Below are positions 25,742 through 35,229 of a stretch of 64,000 nt of DNA, piece after piece (the stretch's first letter is position 1; each line of letters starts with the position of its first letter). The stretch is taken from the NCBI GenBank assembly GCA_012520575.1, contig JAAYOB010000009.1:1-64000 (forward strand), given 5' to 3'. The translations under genes were made by a program, and so were the position numbers. This DNA is from Candidatus Stramentimicrobium fermentans. Lineage in GTDB: Bacteria; Atribacterota; Phoenicimicrobiia; Phoenicimicrobiales; Stramentimicrobiaceae. The notes beneath the pieces are model-generated. The model ran no database searches. It was not told the DNA's origin and worked only from the letters and a program-made list of their open reading frames with translations.

Positions 25742-27817
25742 TTATTTTACTTTTTCGATTTTAGCTGCGCAAACCTTGAACTCCGGAATTTTAGCAATCG
25801 GATCTAGAGCGGCAATGGTAAGGATATTGGCTGCTGCCTCCTCAAAATGAAAAGGAATAAAGATCAATCCGTCACTAACCTTATTGGTTATCTTTGCTTT
25901 AATCCTAACTTCTCCTCTGCGTGTGGCAACTTTAATCATTTCATTATCATTGATTCCCAGCTTTTGGGCATCTTCTTTAGAAATTTCCACATATCCTTCC
26001 GGCACGCGCTCGTTTAAGGTCTTTGACCTTCTGCTCATAGTACCGGTATGGAAGTGCCATAGAGTTCTTCCGGTAGTTAAAATAAATGGGTAATCTGCAT
26101 CAGGGAGTTCTGCCGGAGCCGTAAAAGATACCGGATGAAAGAATCCTTTACCCCTGCTAAACTTACCTTCTTTATGTAAATAAACTGTTCCGGGGTGATT
26201 CTCATCAGGACAGGGCCATTGCAGACCTTCTTCATCTTGCTGTAAACGTTCCCAGGTTATACCACGATAAATTGGGGTAAGCTGATTTATTTCGGTTAGT
26301 ATTTCTTCGGCACTCTGATAGTTTAAACCAGAATAGCCCATTTTCTGCGCTAAAAGTGAAATTATTTGCCAGTCCGGTTTACTATTCCCTATCGGTTCTA
26401 TGGCCTTTCGTATCAGCTGTACCCTTCTTTCAGTACTGGTAAAGGTACCCTCCTTTTCGGCAAAGGAGGCTGCCGGTAAAACTACATCAGCCAATTCAGC
26501 GGTAGGGGTCATAAAAATATCCTGTACAATTAAAAAAGGTTTTTGCAGTGCTAAACGGACATGGTTACTATCGGGGTCGCTTATTACCGGATTCTCCCCC
26601 ATAATATAAAGTATTTTCAGTTCACCTCTATAAGCTGCGTCCATCATTTCTACCACCGTTAATCCAGCCACATCATCCATTTCTTTTTCTTCTATTCCCC
26701 AAACTGAGGCAAATTTCTTACGAATTTCCCGGTCGGCAACTGACTGGTAGCCGGTAAAAATATTGGGTAAGGCACCCATATCACAGGCACCTTGCACATT
26801 ATTCTGTCCACGCAAAGGATTTACCCCAGTCGCCCATTTTCCAATGTTGCCGCAAAGCATCTGTAAATTTGCCGTACTCTTTACATTATCAACTCCACTG
26901 GTATGCTGGGTAATACCCATAGAATAAATGAGATAGGTAGTTTCAGCCCTGCCTATCATGCGGGCTGCCTGAATTATCTTCTCCTTAGGCACGCCGGTAA
27001 TCCGAGCAGCTTTTTCGGGAGTCATTTTCATTATTTCTTCCTGAAAAACTGCAAAATTCTCACAGTTTTGCTTGATAAATTGCTCATCGTAGAGCTTTTC
27101 TGCAATAATTACATTCATTATTCCATTCAAGAGAGCTACATCAGTACCGGGCAGGTGATTCAGCGCAATACCGCCATTATCTTCAGCTAACTCAGATAAA
27201 GGAATAGTGCGGGGATCGGCAACAACTAACTTCGCTCCTTTTTTTAGCGCTTCTAATATTCGCGCTCCGATTAAGGGGTGTTGCTCATTAGTATTTGAAC
27301 CGATGATAAAAATAACTTTTGCATCAACAATTTCGTCAATAGAATTGGTCATAGCGCCAGAACCAAAAGCAGCTCCCAGGCCCACCACTGTTGAAGAATG
27401 GCACAATCGGGCACAATGGTCTACATTGTTAGTTTTCAGGACTGCTCGGGCAAATTTTTGCATAACGTAATTCTCTTCATTGGTACATTTAGCCGAACTA
27501 AGACATCCTATAACCCTTCTATTGCCCGGATTTTCACTTATAATCTTTTGAAAATGAGCTGCAATGAAGTCTATCGTTTCTTCCCAACTTACTTTTTCCC
27601 AATTACCCCGTGCATTCTTAATTAGAGGGTCAGTCAATCTATCAGGATGGTTAATAAATTCGTGTACATTCCATCCCTTTATACACAATTTGCCTTTCCC
27701 GGGGTTGAATTCCGGAGGCATAACCGGTTTGGTATCCACTACCTTTCCATCTTTAGTCTTCAGCCATAATTGGCATCCTGTTCCGCAGTAAATACAGGTG
27801 GTTTTGACTTTTTCCAT
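25742..27817 (-). CDS. fdhA: Formate dehydrogenase catalytic subunit, cysteine type (molybdopterin)
   Basis: 691 residues, matching the short FdhF/FdhA form. The N-terminal 4Fe-4S ligands are C8, C11, C15 (CIYCGTGC) and C45. The catalytic segment is VDHCARLCHSSTV, with Cys139 in the place of selenocysteine and His140 beside it; C-terminal TLWHFHTGTMSRRS and the DPIAKIPEFK end bind the pterin. It oxidises formate or reduces CO2 in the cytoplasm. There is no signal peptide. The genes upstream encode HdrB and HdrC, so electrons may pass to or from a heterodisulfide-reductase-type module; no FeS or diaphorase subunit and no HdrA is in the window. A MoaD-like protein lies 3 kb away. Confidence 0.92.
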   Translation of the reverse strand: MEKVKTTCIYCGTGCQLWLKTKDGKVVDTKPVMPPEFNPGKGKLCIKGWNVHEFINHPDRLTDPLIKNARGNWEKVSWEETIDFIAAHFQKIISENPGNRRVIGCLSSAKCTNEENYVMQKFARAVLKTNNVDHCARLCHSSTVVGLGAAFGSGAMTNSIDEIVDAKVIFIIGSNTNEQHPLIGARILEALKKGAKLVVADPRTIPLSELAEDNGGIALNHLPGTDVALLNGIMNVIIAEKLYDEQFIKQNCENFAVFQEEIMKMTPEKAARITGVPKEKIIQAARMIGRAETTYLIYSMGITQHTSGVDNVKSTANLQMLCGNIGKWATGVNPLRGQNNVQGACDMGALPNIFTGYQSVADREIRKKFASVWGIEEKEMDDVAGLTVVEMMDAAYRGELKILYIMGENPVISDPDSNHVRLALQKPFLIVQDIFMTPTAELADVVLPAASFAEKEGTFTSTERRVQLIRKAIEPIGNSKPDWQIISLLAQKMGYSGLNYQSAEEILTEINQLTPIYRGITWERLQQDEEGLQWPCPDENHPGTVYLHKEGKFSRGKGFFHPVSFTAPAELPDADYPFILTTGRTLWHFHTGTMSRRSKTLNERVPEGYVEISKEDAQKLGINDNEMIKVATRRGEVRIKAKITNKVSDGLIFIPFHFEEAAANILTIAALDPIAKIPEFKVCAAKIEKVK

Positions 27818-27826
27818 ATCTTCCTC

Positions 27827-28708
27827 CTATACCCCTTCCTTGCTCGGTATCTTCACCCGGTGAAGGTCTAAGCCAATTTCTTCCATAGAGCGACCCATAG
27901 CCAGAGCCAGCAGTTCAATAGCATATAAAACCGGAATCGGTTTTTCTTTTAATTGAGGATTATTCCTAAAAAGAAGAAATTGGCCAAAATCAAATTGGTT
28001 AAAACAAGCTGGACAGGCAGTACTGATAAAACCAGCACCAGAAAGCTGCACATCAACCAATTTATTCTCAATACATCTATTGGAAGCTTCTTTATCCCCG
28101 GCTAAATTTAGAGATACTCCGCAGCAGTCTGCCTTAGATAGATAATCTATTGGAGTAGCTCCTAAGGCAGCAATAAATTGATCGTAAAATTCTGGGTCTA
28201 CCGGATTATCAAATTTTAATATTTCATTAGGCATTAGTAAGTGGCATCCGGGATGACCGGCGACTTTAAAGCCAACCAGAGGTGTTTTTATCATTTTTTT
28301 TAGATTATCCAATCCAATATCTTCTTTTAAAACCTGCAAAAAATGCCTTATCTTAATAGTCCCCTTATACTCTCTGCCGATTTCTTTTAAGACATTATTC
28401 ACCTTTCTCTTCAGGTCAACATTATTTTTAAGTCTATAGTTGGAAATGGCTAAAGTATTTTCACAACCATTGCATAAGGTCATGATATCCATATTCTGTT
28501 CCTCGGCAATGGCAATATTGCGAGCTGCTGATACCATCCAGAAATACTGATTGGCTCCCTGTAGTCTGATAGGGTCCGGACAACAGGTAAATTCACTGGA
28601 CTCTTGTAAGTTTATACCAATCTCCGGTAAAACTTCTAAAGCCAATCTCTCTACATTGGGCAGACTTGCCGGTATGGTACATCCTTTAAAAAAAAGGTAA
28701 TTTAACAC
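27827..28708 (-). CDS. hdrB: Heterodisulfide reductase subunit B-like protein
   Basis: 293 residues with two CCG domains. The first is FKGCTIPASLPN to FTCCPDPIRLQGANQYF and TLCNGCENTL; the second is AGHPGCHLL to KADCCGVSLNLAG and ACPACFNQFDFGQ. These cysteines hold the non-cubane 4Fe-4S clusters that reduce a disulfide in methanogens. In bacteria HdrB pairs with HdrC and various dehydrogenases for electron transfer. GTG is the start and shares its first base with the hdrC TAG stop (TAGTG), meaning tight coupling. fdhA starts ten bases downstream, so the three genes form one operon. Confidence 0.92.
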   Translation of the reverse strand: MLNYLFFKGCTIPASLPNVERLALEVLPEIGINLQESSEFTCCPDPIRLQGANQYFWMVSAARNIAIAEEQNMDIMTLCNGCENTLAISNYRLKNNVDLKRKVNNVLKEIGREYKGTIKIRHFLQVLKEDIGLDNLKKMIKTPLVGFKVAGHPGCHLLMPNEILKFDNPVDPEFYDQFIAALGATPIDYLSKADCCGVSLNLAGDKEASNRCIENKLVDVQLSGAGFISTACPACFNQFDFGQFLLFRNNPQLKEKPIPVLYAIELLALAMGRSMEEIGLDLHRVKIPSKEGV

Positions 28709-29193
28709 TATTTACCACCCTCTTTCCCTTTTAAACCAGTTTTCTCAGCTAATTTATTAATCTCTTCAACTGATTTTTCGTTCTTTTCTATCCCTTTCAT
28801 TCCTGCTCTCTTGCGGGCTAAATTGGTGAATTTTAAGGCATAGACTGTTCCTTCTTGTAAGAGCTGGTCTACCAGTCGATATACGGTTTCCGGTGCATGG
28901 CCCTCCCGGTAGGATATTTCTTTTAAATTAGTAAAGGCATCAGTGGGATTGGTATCCTGAGGACAGGTAATTAGACATTTCTCACAGGCACAGCACATCC
29001 AGACATCGTTTAGGGCTACTTCTTTTTCTGTTTCGAAAAGATGGGTTACGAAAGAATTTTCCAGATTATATTTTTTTACATTCTGGGTAATGGGACAAAA
29101 TTTGGAGCAGGTAGAGCATTTAAAACAAACTTCAATAGCTTTATCCTTCTTTAAAATCTCATTTTTTTCATATTTTAGTCGTAATACTTCCAT
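28708..29193 (-). CDS. hdrC: Heterodisulfide reductase subunit C-like ferredoxin
   Basis: 161 residues with two 4Fe-4S motifs: C23-x2-C26-x2-C29-x3-C33 (CFKCSTCSKFCP) and C67-x2-C70-x2-C73-x3-C77 (CCACEKCLITCP). It links HdrB to an electron donor, classically HdrA. The frame is open to ATG 29214, but the AGGAGGGAGT ribosome site lies just before ATG 29193, giving the start MEVLRLKYEKN. It is the first gene of the hdrC-hdrB-fdhA operon, with a promoter at 29272-29299. Confidence 0.92.
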   Translation of the reverse strand: MEVLRLKYEKNEILKKDKAIEVCFKCSTCSKFCPITQNVKKYNLENSFVTHLFETEKEVALNDVWMCCACEKCLITCPQDTNPTDAFTNLKEISYREGHAPETVYRLVDQLLQEGTVYALKFTNLARKRAGMKGIEKNEKSVEEINKLAEKTGLKGKEGGK

Positions 29194-29271
29194 ACTCCCT
29201 CCTATTAAAGGCATATATTTTCAAGTTTTATTCGCCAACAAATTGATTTGCCTAAACTACTTATTAATATA

Positions 29272-29299
29272 ATTATACTTGGTTTATTCTAAAATCCAA
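29272..29299 (-). promoter_or_regulatory. Promoter of hdrC-hdrB-fdhA operon
   Basis: TTGGAT (29294-29299), a 16-base spacer and TATAAT (29272-29277) on the minus strand, about 80 bases before the hdrC start. Confidence 0.55.
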
Positions 29300-29467
29300 T
29301 CATTAATCATTCTTAATACGGTGGGAGTAATAGTCTAATAATCAAAATAATTTTACAACAAATAGGAAACATAAGTTACGGAATAATTCAGCAGTTCTGT
29401 CATAAAATATATACTTAAGAAAGATTATATTTAGCCTTGCAGAGCATTAACCGGTCGGCTTTAAATT

Positions 29468-30202
29468 CTATTGAATTAAATAAGTAGCATGCACAGTAAC
29501 TTTTATCTCTTTTTTGCGAGACGCGGTATTATACATTCCATAACTCTCCACTTCAGTAGAATAAGGTTCTATTATTTGAAACACCCCTGCCTGGGACCAG
29601 GTCATTTTACCGACTTTATGCCCACCCTCTTTTAAAATCATTTCAGCTCGTTCACGGGCATTTCTAGTTGCTAATTCCAGTAAATCTTTTTTCAGTGCAT
29701 CTATTCCGGAATAGAAATATTCAAGTGTGGTATTCTGAAAAAAGATATCCTGATCCAACAATTCATCCGGATTTAGGGCTAGTTTCTCAATTGTTTCAAC
29801 AGCTGTGGAGATAATGAAAAACGATTGGTTCAAGATATATCCTGACACTTCTCCGTCTCGGTTCCACATATTTTGGATAGAAATAGGATTTATATTGATA
29901 TCTCTTTCGGAAATCCCTTTACCGTTTAAAATATGGAATAACCGGTCTCTTTTTTCCTGAATATTTCGGTAGCCCTCTCGGAGGTTAGTCAGGTCAGTAT
30001 TTTCTTGCAGAGTAATATTCCATTTTACTATATCTGATTCAAATCCCTGGGTAGCGGCCCCTACTACCTGCACAAAATCTCGACTGCTTCTGGTTTGATA
30101 GAAAAAATAGCCGAAGACTAGAGCAGCTAAGACAATTGATACACCCAGTATCAAAAAAGCGGTCTTGAAATTTTTATAAGTAAACTGTTCTTCTCTTTCC
30201 AT
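29468..30202 (-). CDS. SIMPL domain (DUF541) exported protein
   Basis: 244 residues. One N-terminal membrane segment (about 11-31, FLILGVSIVLAALVFGYFFY) acts as an anchor or uncleaved signal, and the rest is extracytoplasmic. The domain shows the SIMPL pattern: QVVGAATQGFESDIVKWNITLQ at the start, SERDININPISIQNMW in the middle and ATRNARERAEMILKEGGHKVGKM near the end, followed by EIKVTVHATYLI. The molecular role of SIMPL proteins is poorly known; some are linked to oxidative stress or envelope integrity. It follows msrA by 22 bases on the same strand, so a role in oxidative damage repair fits the context. AAAAGGGGAAGC precedes the ATG. Confidence 0.82.
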   Translation of the reverse strand: MEREEQFTYKNFKTAFLILGVSIVLAALVFGYFFYQTRSSRDFVQVVGAATQGFESDIVKWNITLQENTDLTNLREGYRNIQEKRDRLFHILNGKGISERDININPISIQNMWNRDGEVSGYILNQSFFIISTAVETIEKLALNPDELLDQDIFFQNTTLEYFYSGIDALKKDLLELATRNARERAEMILKEGGHKVGKMTWSQAGVFQIIEPYSTEVESYGMYNTASRKKEIKVTVHATYLIQ

Positions 30203-30224
30203 AGAGCTTCCCCTTTTATTTATT

Positions 30225-30770
30225 TTACGCTAAATACTTCTGAAAGTTCTTTTCAAATTTTTTTATCTTAGGCAATACCACAAACTGACAATAACTATTC
30301 TCCGGATAGTTCTTTAAGTAATTATGATGATATTCCTCAGCTTCATAAAATTCTTGAAAAGGAACAATTTCGGTCACGATAGATGCCGACAAGGTATGAG
30401 AATTTTCCAATTCTTTTTTAGAGTTCTCGGCAATTTTTTTCTGTTGTTCGTTATGATAAAAGATTACGGAACGATACTGTGAACCAATATCGTTACCCTG
30501 GCGGTTTAAGGTGGTTGGGTTATGAATATGCCAGAATATTTCTAATATTTCACAATAAGAGATAAGTTCCGGATTAAAGAAAACCTGTATTGCCTCAGCA
30601 TGCCCGGTGGTATCAGAACAGACCTGTTCATAGCTGGGGTTCTTTATCTCTCCTCCGCTATAACCGGGGATTACCCTTATTATTCCCTTAACTCTCTGAT
30701 ATACTGCCTCTAAGCACCAGAAACAACCACCTGCCAGAGTAGCGACTTCTGTTCCTTTAGCCATTTCCAT
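30225..30770 (-). CDS. msrA: Peptide methionine-S-sulfoxide reductase
   Basis: 181 residues. The catalytic motif [12 protein letters not shown] places the reactive cysteine at residue 16, and [28 protein letters not shown] is the family's next signature; [24 protein letters not shown] and the YHHNYL end complete it. It reduces the S-epimer of methionine sulfoxide. No MsrB domain is fused. AAGGGAG precedes the ATG. An extended -10 box (TGTGCTATAAT, minus strand, 30802-30807) is suitably placed to drive msrA and the SIMPL gene. Confidence 0.95.
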   Translation of the reverse strand: MEMAKGTEVATLAGGCFWCLEAVYQRVKGIIRVIPGYSGGEIKNPSYEQVCSDTTGHAEAIQVFFNPELISYCEILEIFWHIHNPTTLNRQGNDIGSQYRSVIFYHNEQQKKIAENSKKELENSHTLSASIVTEIVPFQEFYEAEEYHHNYLKNYPENSYCQFVVLPKIKKFEKNFQKYLA

Positions 30771-30801
30771 ACTCCCTTAGATAGTTTATATCAGTCACAT
30801 A

Positions 30802-30812
30802 ATTATAGCACA
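30802..30812 (-). promoter_or_regulatory. Extended -10 promoter of msrA-SIMPL operon
   Basis: TGTGCTATAAT on the minus strand, -10 hexamer at 30802-30807, 32 bases before the msrA ATG. No strong -35. Confidence 0.5.
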
Positions 30813-30840
30813 ATAAATATTTCTCTATAAAGTTTTATTA

Positions 30841-31098
30841 TTATCCTCCTCCCATTGGAGGGTAAACTTTAACTATATCTCCATCTTGCAGCGGCCGGTT
30901 CAATTGAGTGAAAGGGACAACTCTATCATTAACTATAACCATACTTATTGCATCCAGAGCTCTCTCATGCCTGATAGTCTCTTCTAAAAACTGTTTAATT
31001 GTTTTGTGTTCAAAAAGCTCCTTTACCAATCCTTCGTTCTCTTGATAACCATCAACATAATCTTTCAAATTTGAATAGATTAATAATTTTACTTTCAT
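30841..31098 (-). CDS. MoaD/ThiS-family sulfur-carrier-like protein
   Basis: 85 residues with a ubiquitin-like beta-grasp pattern: KVKLLIYSNLKDYV at the start, VIVNDRVVPFTQLNRPLQDGDIVKVYPPMGGG at the end. The C-terminal Gly-Gly is the residue pair adenylated and thiocarboxylated in MoaD and ThiS; here three glycines end the chain. It could supply sulfur for the molybdopterin of the nearby formate dehydrogenase, for thiamine, or for another sulfur transfer. No MoaE, MoeB or ThiF gene is adjacent. The frame opens upstream at 31137, but GGAGTTAATT before ATG 31098 fixes the start. Confidence 0.78.
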   Translation of the reverse strand: MKVKLLIYSNLKDYVDGYQENEGLVKELFEHKTIKQFLEETIRHERALDAISMVIVNDRVVPFTQLNRPLQDGDIVKVYPPMGGG

Positions 31099-31155
31099 AA
31101 TTAACTCCGGTTTAATACTCCTGTTTAACGCAACCACGCCAATTGCTATAAAGTA

Positions 31156-32145
31156 TTATAATATGTTTAAAAACATTAATAAAAACGGTAGAATGAATAG
31201 CACTCCAAAAGTGGTAAAAATCCAGCAGGAGTTGACCAGATCAATATTCAGATTGTAAATATTAGCTGCAACAACCGAATTAAAAGCCACCGGCATGGAT
31301 GCCATAATTACAGATACCTTTAACGGTAGGCCATTATCAATAGTATGATAACCTGCCAAAAATGCTACTATTAGAGTAACTATAGGTGCGGCAATAAACT
31401 TTATTAGAGAGATGCAAAAGCATTCTTTGAGGTATTGGCTGATACGGCTGAATCTTAAGTTCAACCCCACAGAGAATAATAATACAAAAGTGGACAATGG
31501 TATTAATATTTCATTGACTGCGGTATAGACGTTGGGACGCATCAAGGAGCTCCTATTGAGGATTAAGCCAATTAGCACAGCCCCAACCCCTATATTAAAA
31601 AAAGGATCTTTTATTATAGCAGATAAAATACCGAAAATCTTTTCCCTATGATTAAGATTATTACCGTACATCCGAACAATAGGGAAACCAATGCCGTAAT
31701 AGACCGCACGATGCAAGAAGGTAAGAATGGGAGTTAAGGCAAAACCTTCTTCGCCCAAATAGAAAAAAACAATCAGACTGCCCAAGGAAACAGCATTAGA
31801 AAAAAACCCACAGCTAAAAAGAGAGCCGGTATCTGTACGGTTGTAATGTCCATATTTAGAAAGAAAAAAAGTAAAAATTGCTCCTGTAAAAATACTGACA
31901 ATTCCCACAAAAGGCAGACTCATTAATTCCGATATACTGTTAATTCTAAAAATCCAGAGACTCCCGATATAAGTAATAGATGTAAACCAGATCATACCCA
32001 ATTTTTGTAAAAAAATTGCTAACTTTTTCAATGTTTCAGAAGACATCATATGGTTTTTATTCACCAATTTTTGGAATAAATATCCACCCATAGTACCAAT
32101 TATTAGAATAAAAAAAGTTTTCCACAAAGCTAGTAGTGTATCTAT
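31156..32145 (-). CDS. AEC-family (auxin efflux carrier-like) transporter, probable ATA start
   Basis: 329 residues from ATA, with about ten membrane segments in two halves, as in the membrane transport protein family of malate, malonate or auxin carriers. Recognisable parts are GNNLNHREKIFGILSAIIKDPFFNIGVGAVL in the middle and MASMPVAFNSVVAANIYNLNIDL near the end. The first conventional codon, TTG 32127, has no ribosome site and starts inside the first helix. ATA 32143-32145 lies six bases after AAGGAG and gives (M)DTLLALWKTFFILIIG, a typical start. The substrate is unknown. Confidence 0.83.
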   Translation of the reverse strand: MDTLLALWKTFFILIIGTMGGYLFQKLVNKNHMMSSETLKKLAIFLQKLGMIWFTSITYIGSLWIFRINSISELMSLPFVGIVSIFTGAIFTFFLSKYGHYNRTDTGSLFSCGFFSNAVSLGSLIVFFYLGEEGFALTPILTFLHRAVYYGIGFPIVRMYGNNLNHREKIFGILSAIIKDPFFNIGVGAVLIGLILNRSSLMRPNVYTAVNEILIPLSTFVLLFSVGLNLRFSRISQYLKECFCISLIKFIAAPIVTLIVAFLAGYHTIDNGLPLKVSVIMASMPVAFNSVVAANIYNLNIDLVNSCWIFTTFGVLFILPFLLMFLNIL

Positions 32146-32424
32146 GATTGTCTCCTTTTCAAAAAATGTTTCTGATACAAACCAAATTCAGTTCTCCTTA
32201 ATAGTAATAGAAATATAGGGGGAGCTAATAGGGCATTTTGCAGTGCTCTACCAGATCAAATTGCCATAATAAAGTGTAACACATTACTAAATCTTATCCA
32301 TAGTATACAATTAAATAAGAATATATTTGGTCAGGGTTTATCGTAAGAATATAAAAACAGACTTATGAAGCCAGTTAAGATATTGACATATCATAAAAAT
32401 AATTTATATTCAAAATTAATTATT

Positions 32425-33498
32425 TTAAGAATATTCTCTTAATATGGCAATGATAATATCTACCGCCTTTTCCATATCGGCAAGAGCGATATTTTCATCC
32501 TTACTATGAGGTAGATTGCCCCCAAATCCTAAAGCCGCGGTGGTAATTCCTTTTTTATTCAGATTAGCGGCATCAGTTCCACCACAGATAACCACTGCTT
32601 TAGGTATTAATCCGGCTGATTGGATTGCCTTTTTAGCTATCTTTACTACTTCAGAATTTTCTGAGATTTGGTAGGCTTTTAAGGCTTGTTTAGACTGTAT
32701 CTCTACTCTGGCTCCTCTTGCTCTTGCTACAGTCTGAAAAGTACCTCTTATTGATCTACTATATTCCAGACATCTTTTGTGGTTCTGGCTACGGCATTCA
32801 ATCTGTACTGATGCGTTTTCAGGGACGGCATTTAAGACGTGGCCGCCTTCAATTAAACCAATATTAACAGTAGTGATAGGGTCAATCCAACCCGTTTTCA
32901 AGAGAGAAATAGCATGGGCAGCTATCTCTATAGCGGAAATACCATGTTCCGGTTCCACCGCATGTGCCGCTTTGCCAATGATTTTAATGTCCATCTCAAT
33001 CCGGCTGGGTCCGCCAATAATGATTTCCTCTAAAGCCTCTGAATCAAGGACATATCCCTTTTTTGCCTTTAACAAATTTGTTTCGGCAAAACTTGACCCG
33101 ATCAATCCTATCTCTTCCTGACGGGTGATGAGAATCTCGATAGGGGGATATTGAGGGGCTTTTAGCAGGGCTACCAATAATTCAGCTATGCCGGCTTTAT
33201 CATCTGCCCCTAAAATAGTTTCTCCCTTGGAACGAATTACTCCTTTTTCCAGGAATGGCTCTATACCTTTTCCCGGTTTTACAGTATCGGCATGACAGCT
33301 AAATAAGATTGGTTCACTTTTATGGCTATTCTTGGCTTTTACTCTGATAATAAGATTGCCATAGCTATCATATTCCGTATGAGCTTTAAGTTCTTTTTGA
33401 AATAAATCTGCTAAGAATTTTAAAAATTTTTGTTCTTCTCCGGATTCACTGTCGATCTTTACCATTTGGAAGAAATATTTTACTATATCATCTGACAT
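32425..33498 (-). CDS. M20-family metallopeptidase (PepT-like tripeptidase)
   Basis: 357 residues. Di-zinc ligands are visible: FSCHADTV (His and Asp near residues 69-71), LGADDKAG (bridging Asp near 98), RQEEIGLIGS (Glu pair near 126), the DSEAL aspartate near 151, and the C-terminal NLPHSKDE histidine near 330. The dimerisation lid domain (about 160-280) has IIGKAAHAVEPEHGISAIEIA. Annotated homologs are tripeptidases or aminopeptidases of the PepT/PepD group; it probably trims imported peptides in the cytoplasm. AAAGGAG precedes the ATG. Confidence 0.88.
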   Translation of the reverse strand: MSDDIVKYFFQMVKIDSESGEEQKFLKFLADLFQKELKAHTEYDSYGNLIIRVKAKNSHKSEPILFSCHADTVKPGKGIEPFLEKGVIRSKGETILGADDKAGIAELLVALLKAPQYPPIEILITRQEEIGLIGSSFAETNLLKAKKGYVLDSEALEEIIIGGPSRIEMDIKIIGKAAHAVEPEHGISAIEIAAHAISLLKTGWIDPITTVNIGLIEGGHVLNAVPENASVQIECRSQNHKRCLEYSRSIRGTFQTVARARGARVEIQSKQALKAYQISENSEVVKIAKKAIQSAGLIPKAVVICGGTDAANLNKKGITTAALGFGGNLPHSKDENIALADMEKAVDIIIAILREYS

Positions 33499-33626
33499 AA
33501 ACTACTCCTTTCAATACCACTACTTCTTCTTTCAACTTCTTACTTACCTTCTTTAAGATGACCGACCATGTGAGTCCTCTTATCTTATTTCTAATATTTA
33601 ATGTAAAAGTATCAATAAAATAATAG

Positions 33627-34625
33627 TTAAAAATGATGCGTATCCCATAGCAACGCAGCAGCACCAATTGTTCCGGCATACTCCCTCAATGCTCCAAAAA
33701 TAATCTTTAAATCTGCTAGATGTGAACTCATCGCTCTTTGAAAAACAATTTCCTTAAGTGGGCTAAGCAGCTTATCACCTTCGTTGGTAATTCCACCAAC
33801 CATTATAATTATTTCTGGATTAAGAATATTTACCAGAATGGCAATTGCTATACCCAAATATTCAATAGCCTCCTCTACTATGTCCTTTACTATTACATTC
33901 CCTTGACGGGCTAATTCAAATATTCTGGCTAAGCCCATATCTTCAAAATTATATTCTAAGGAATACCCCTTACTTCCGGACTTTAACTCCGCTATCCTCT
34001 GGTGAACTCTATTTTTAATACCTGCCGCAGAGGAGTAAGCCTCTAAACAGCCCTCCTTGCCGCAATTACAGAGGGGGCCATCTTTATTGACAGTGATATG
34101 CCCTACTTCACCGGCTACATTATTCTTTCCATGGTATATCTTTCCACCTAGTATCAGCCCTCCTCCAATGCCGGTTCCCAATGTCAAGCAAACCATTTCC
34201 TCAATTCCCCGGGCAGCACCAAATATTTTTTCTCCCCAAGCAGCTGCATTAGCATCGTTCTCAATTTGAACAGGTATTTGAAATTCTTCCCTGATAATAT
34301 CTGCTAGTGGAACTTCTTTCCACCCCGGTAGATTGGGGGCGCAATGCACTACCCCTTTTCTGTAATCCATAGGCCCCGGAACCCCAATACCAATACCTAT
34401 TATTTCACTAATTTTAAAATCCTTTTCTTTTATTATCTGGCCGATTCCTTGTTTTATTCTGGCGATAGTCTTTTCCTGCCCTTGCTCTGCACAGGTGGGT
34501 ATTTTCAAGTATTTCTCAACTCTGCCCATTTTATTAACTAAGGCGATACTAATCTTGGTACCTCCTAAATCAACACCTATGGCATATTCGTCCATTATTC
34601 TAATAGAATTATCGGATTTTTTCAT
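33627..34625 (-). CDS. ROK-family sugar kinase (glucokinase-like)
   Basis: 332 residues. The ATP site is AIGVDLGGTKISIALV (about 14-29). The catalytic aspartate lies in IENDANAAAWGE, and the zinc-binding ROK signature is GHITVNKDGPLCNCGKEGCLEAYSS (about 163-187) with three cysteines. LNPEIIIMVGGI is the second phosphate region. No helix-turn-helix precedes the kinase, so it is an enzyme rather than a ROK repressor; glucose is the likeliest substrate. The start codon is uncertain: ATG 34625 has no good ribosome site, and ATG 34595 (MDEYAIGVDLGG) is an alternative. It may feed glucose-6-phosphate to the trehalose pathway encoded nearby. Confidence 0.88.
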   Translation of the reverse strand: MKKSDNSIRIMDEYAIGVDLGGTKISIALVNKMGRVEKYLKIPTCAEQGQEKTIARIKQGIGQIIKEKDFKISEIIGIGIGVPGPMDYRKGVVHCAPNLPGWKEVPLADIIREEFQIPVQIENDANAAAWGEKIFGAARGIEEMVCLTLGTGIGGGLILGGKIYHGKNNVAGEVGHITVNKDGPLCNCGKEGCLEAYSSAAGIKNRVHQRIAELKSGSKGYSLEYNFEDMGLARIFELARQGNVIVKDIVEEAIEYLGIAIAILVNILNPEIIIMVGGITNEGDKLLSPLKEIVFQRAMSSHLADLKIIFGALREYAGTIGAAALLWDTHHF

Positions 34626-35229
34626 ACTTGTTTAATCTCAACTTCAAGGATATTTTAAATCTAGATGCTATCTGCAATGATTTTCCAAAAGATGCTATAC
34701 CTATTAGCACCGTCAGCCAGTGCCAAAAAATGTGCTCTTTCCCTAAGAAAGAAAGGCGCTGAGAATACCTATCTATCCACTACCTAGCAGTCTAACAGTC
34801 ATTAATTCTCTGCCACTGACATAGTCCGGAATACCGGCCCAGAAAGAACAGGAGCCTGCTGCAGGAGGCATCAATTCTGAGCTATCAAATAGGGAAACCG
34901 AGGCCTCGTCTAAAAATTTTGCAGCTTTTCCGGTAATGCAATGCAGATTTATTTTCATTTTTGATTATATACCAATGTAATCTATAATACAAACCATCTC
35001 CGATGAGAAAAAATTCTATTTTTCTATCACCTTCCTCACTCATCACAATATTAACAATCAATAAGTTATTATTATGCCCTTATAACTATTTTCTACATCC
35101 TCTTTAATTCTCTTCATCCTGTATTTCCCATAAGATACCGGGATTGCTTTTAATCTAGTTCAGGATGTGTTAAACTATTAACATATATAAAATTTATTGA
35201 GCTAAGCCATTTTAGAAGGTGATCTAATT
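34626..35229. other. Intergenic stretch before the trehalose gene
   Basis: About 600 bases between two divergent genes. A 61-codon minus-strand frame (34773-34958) shows no ribosome site and no motif I know. The AAGGTGATC ribosome site of otsA ends the stretch. Confidence 0.45.
34773..34958 (-). CDS. Doubtful 61-residue ORF
   Basis: The frame encodes a Ser/Gly/Leu-rich peptide with higher GC than its surroundings (for example SSELMPPAAGSCSFWAG). There is no ribosome site before the ATG and no family signature. It may be a remnant of a longer gene or chance. Confidence 0.2.
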   Translation of the reverse strand: MKINLHCITGKAAKFLDEASVSLFDSSELMPPAAGSCSFWAGIPDYVSGRELMTVRLLGSG

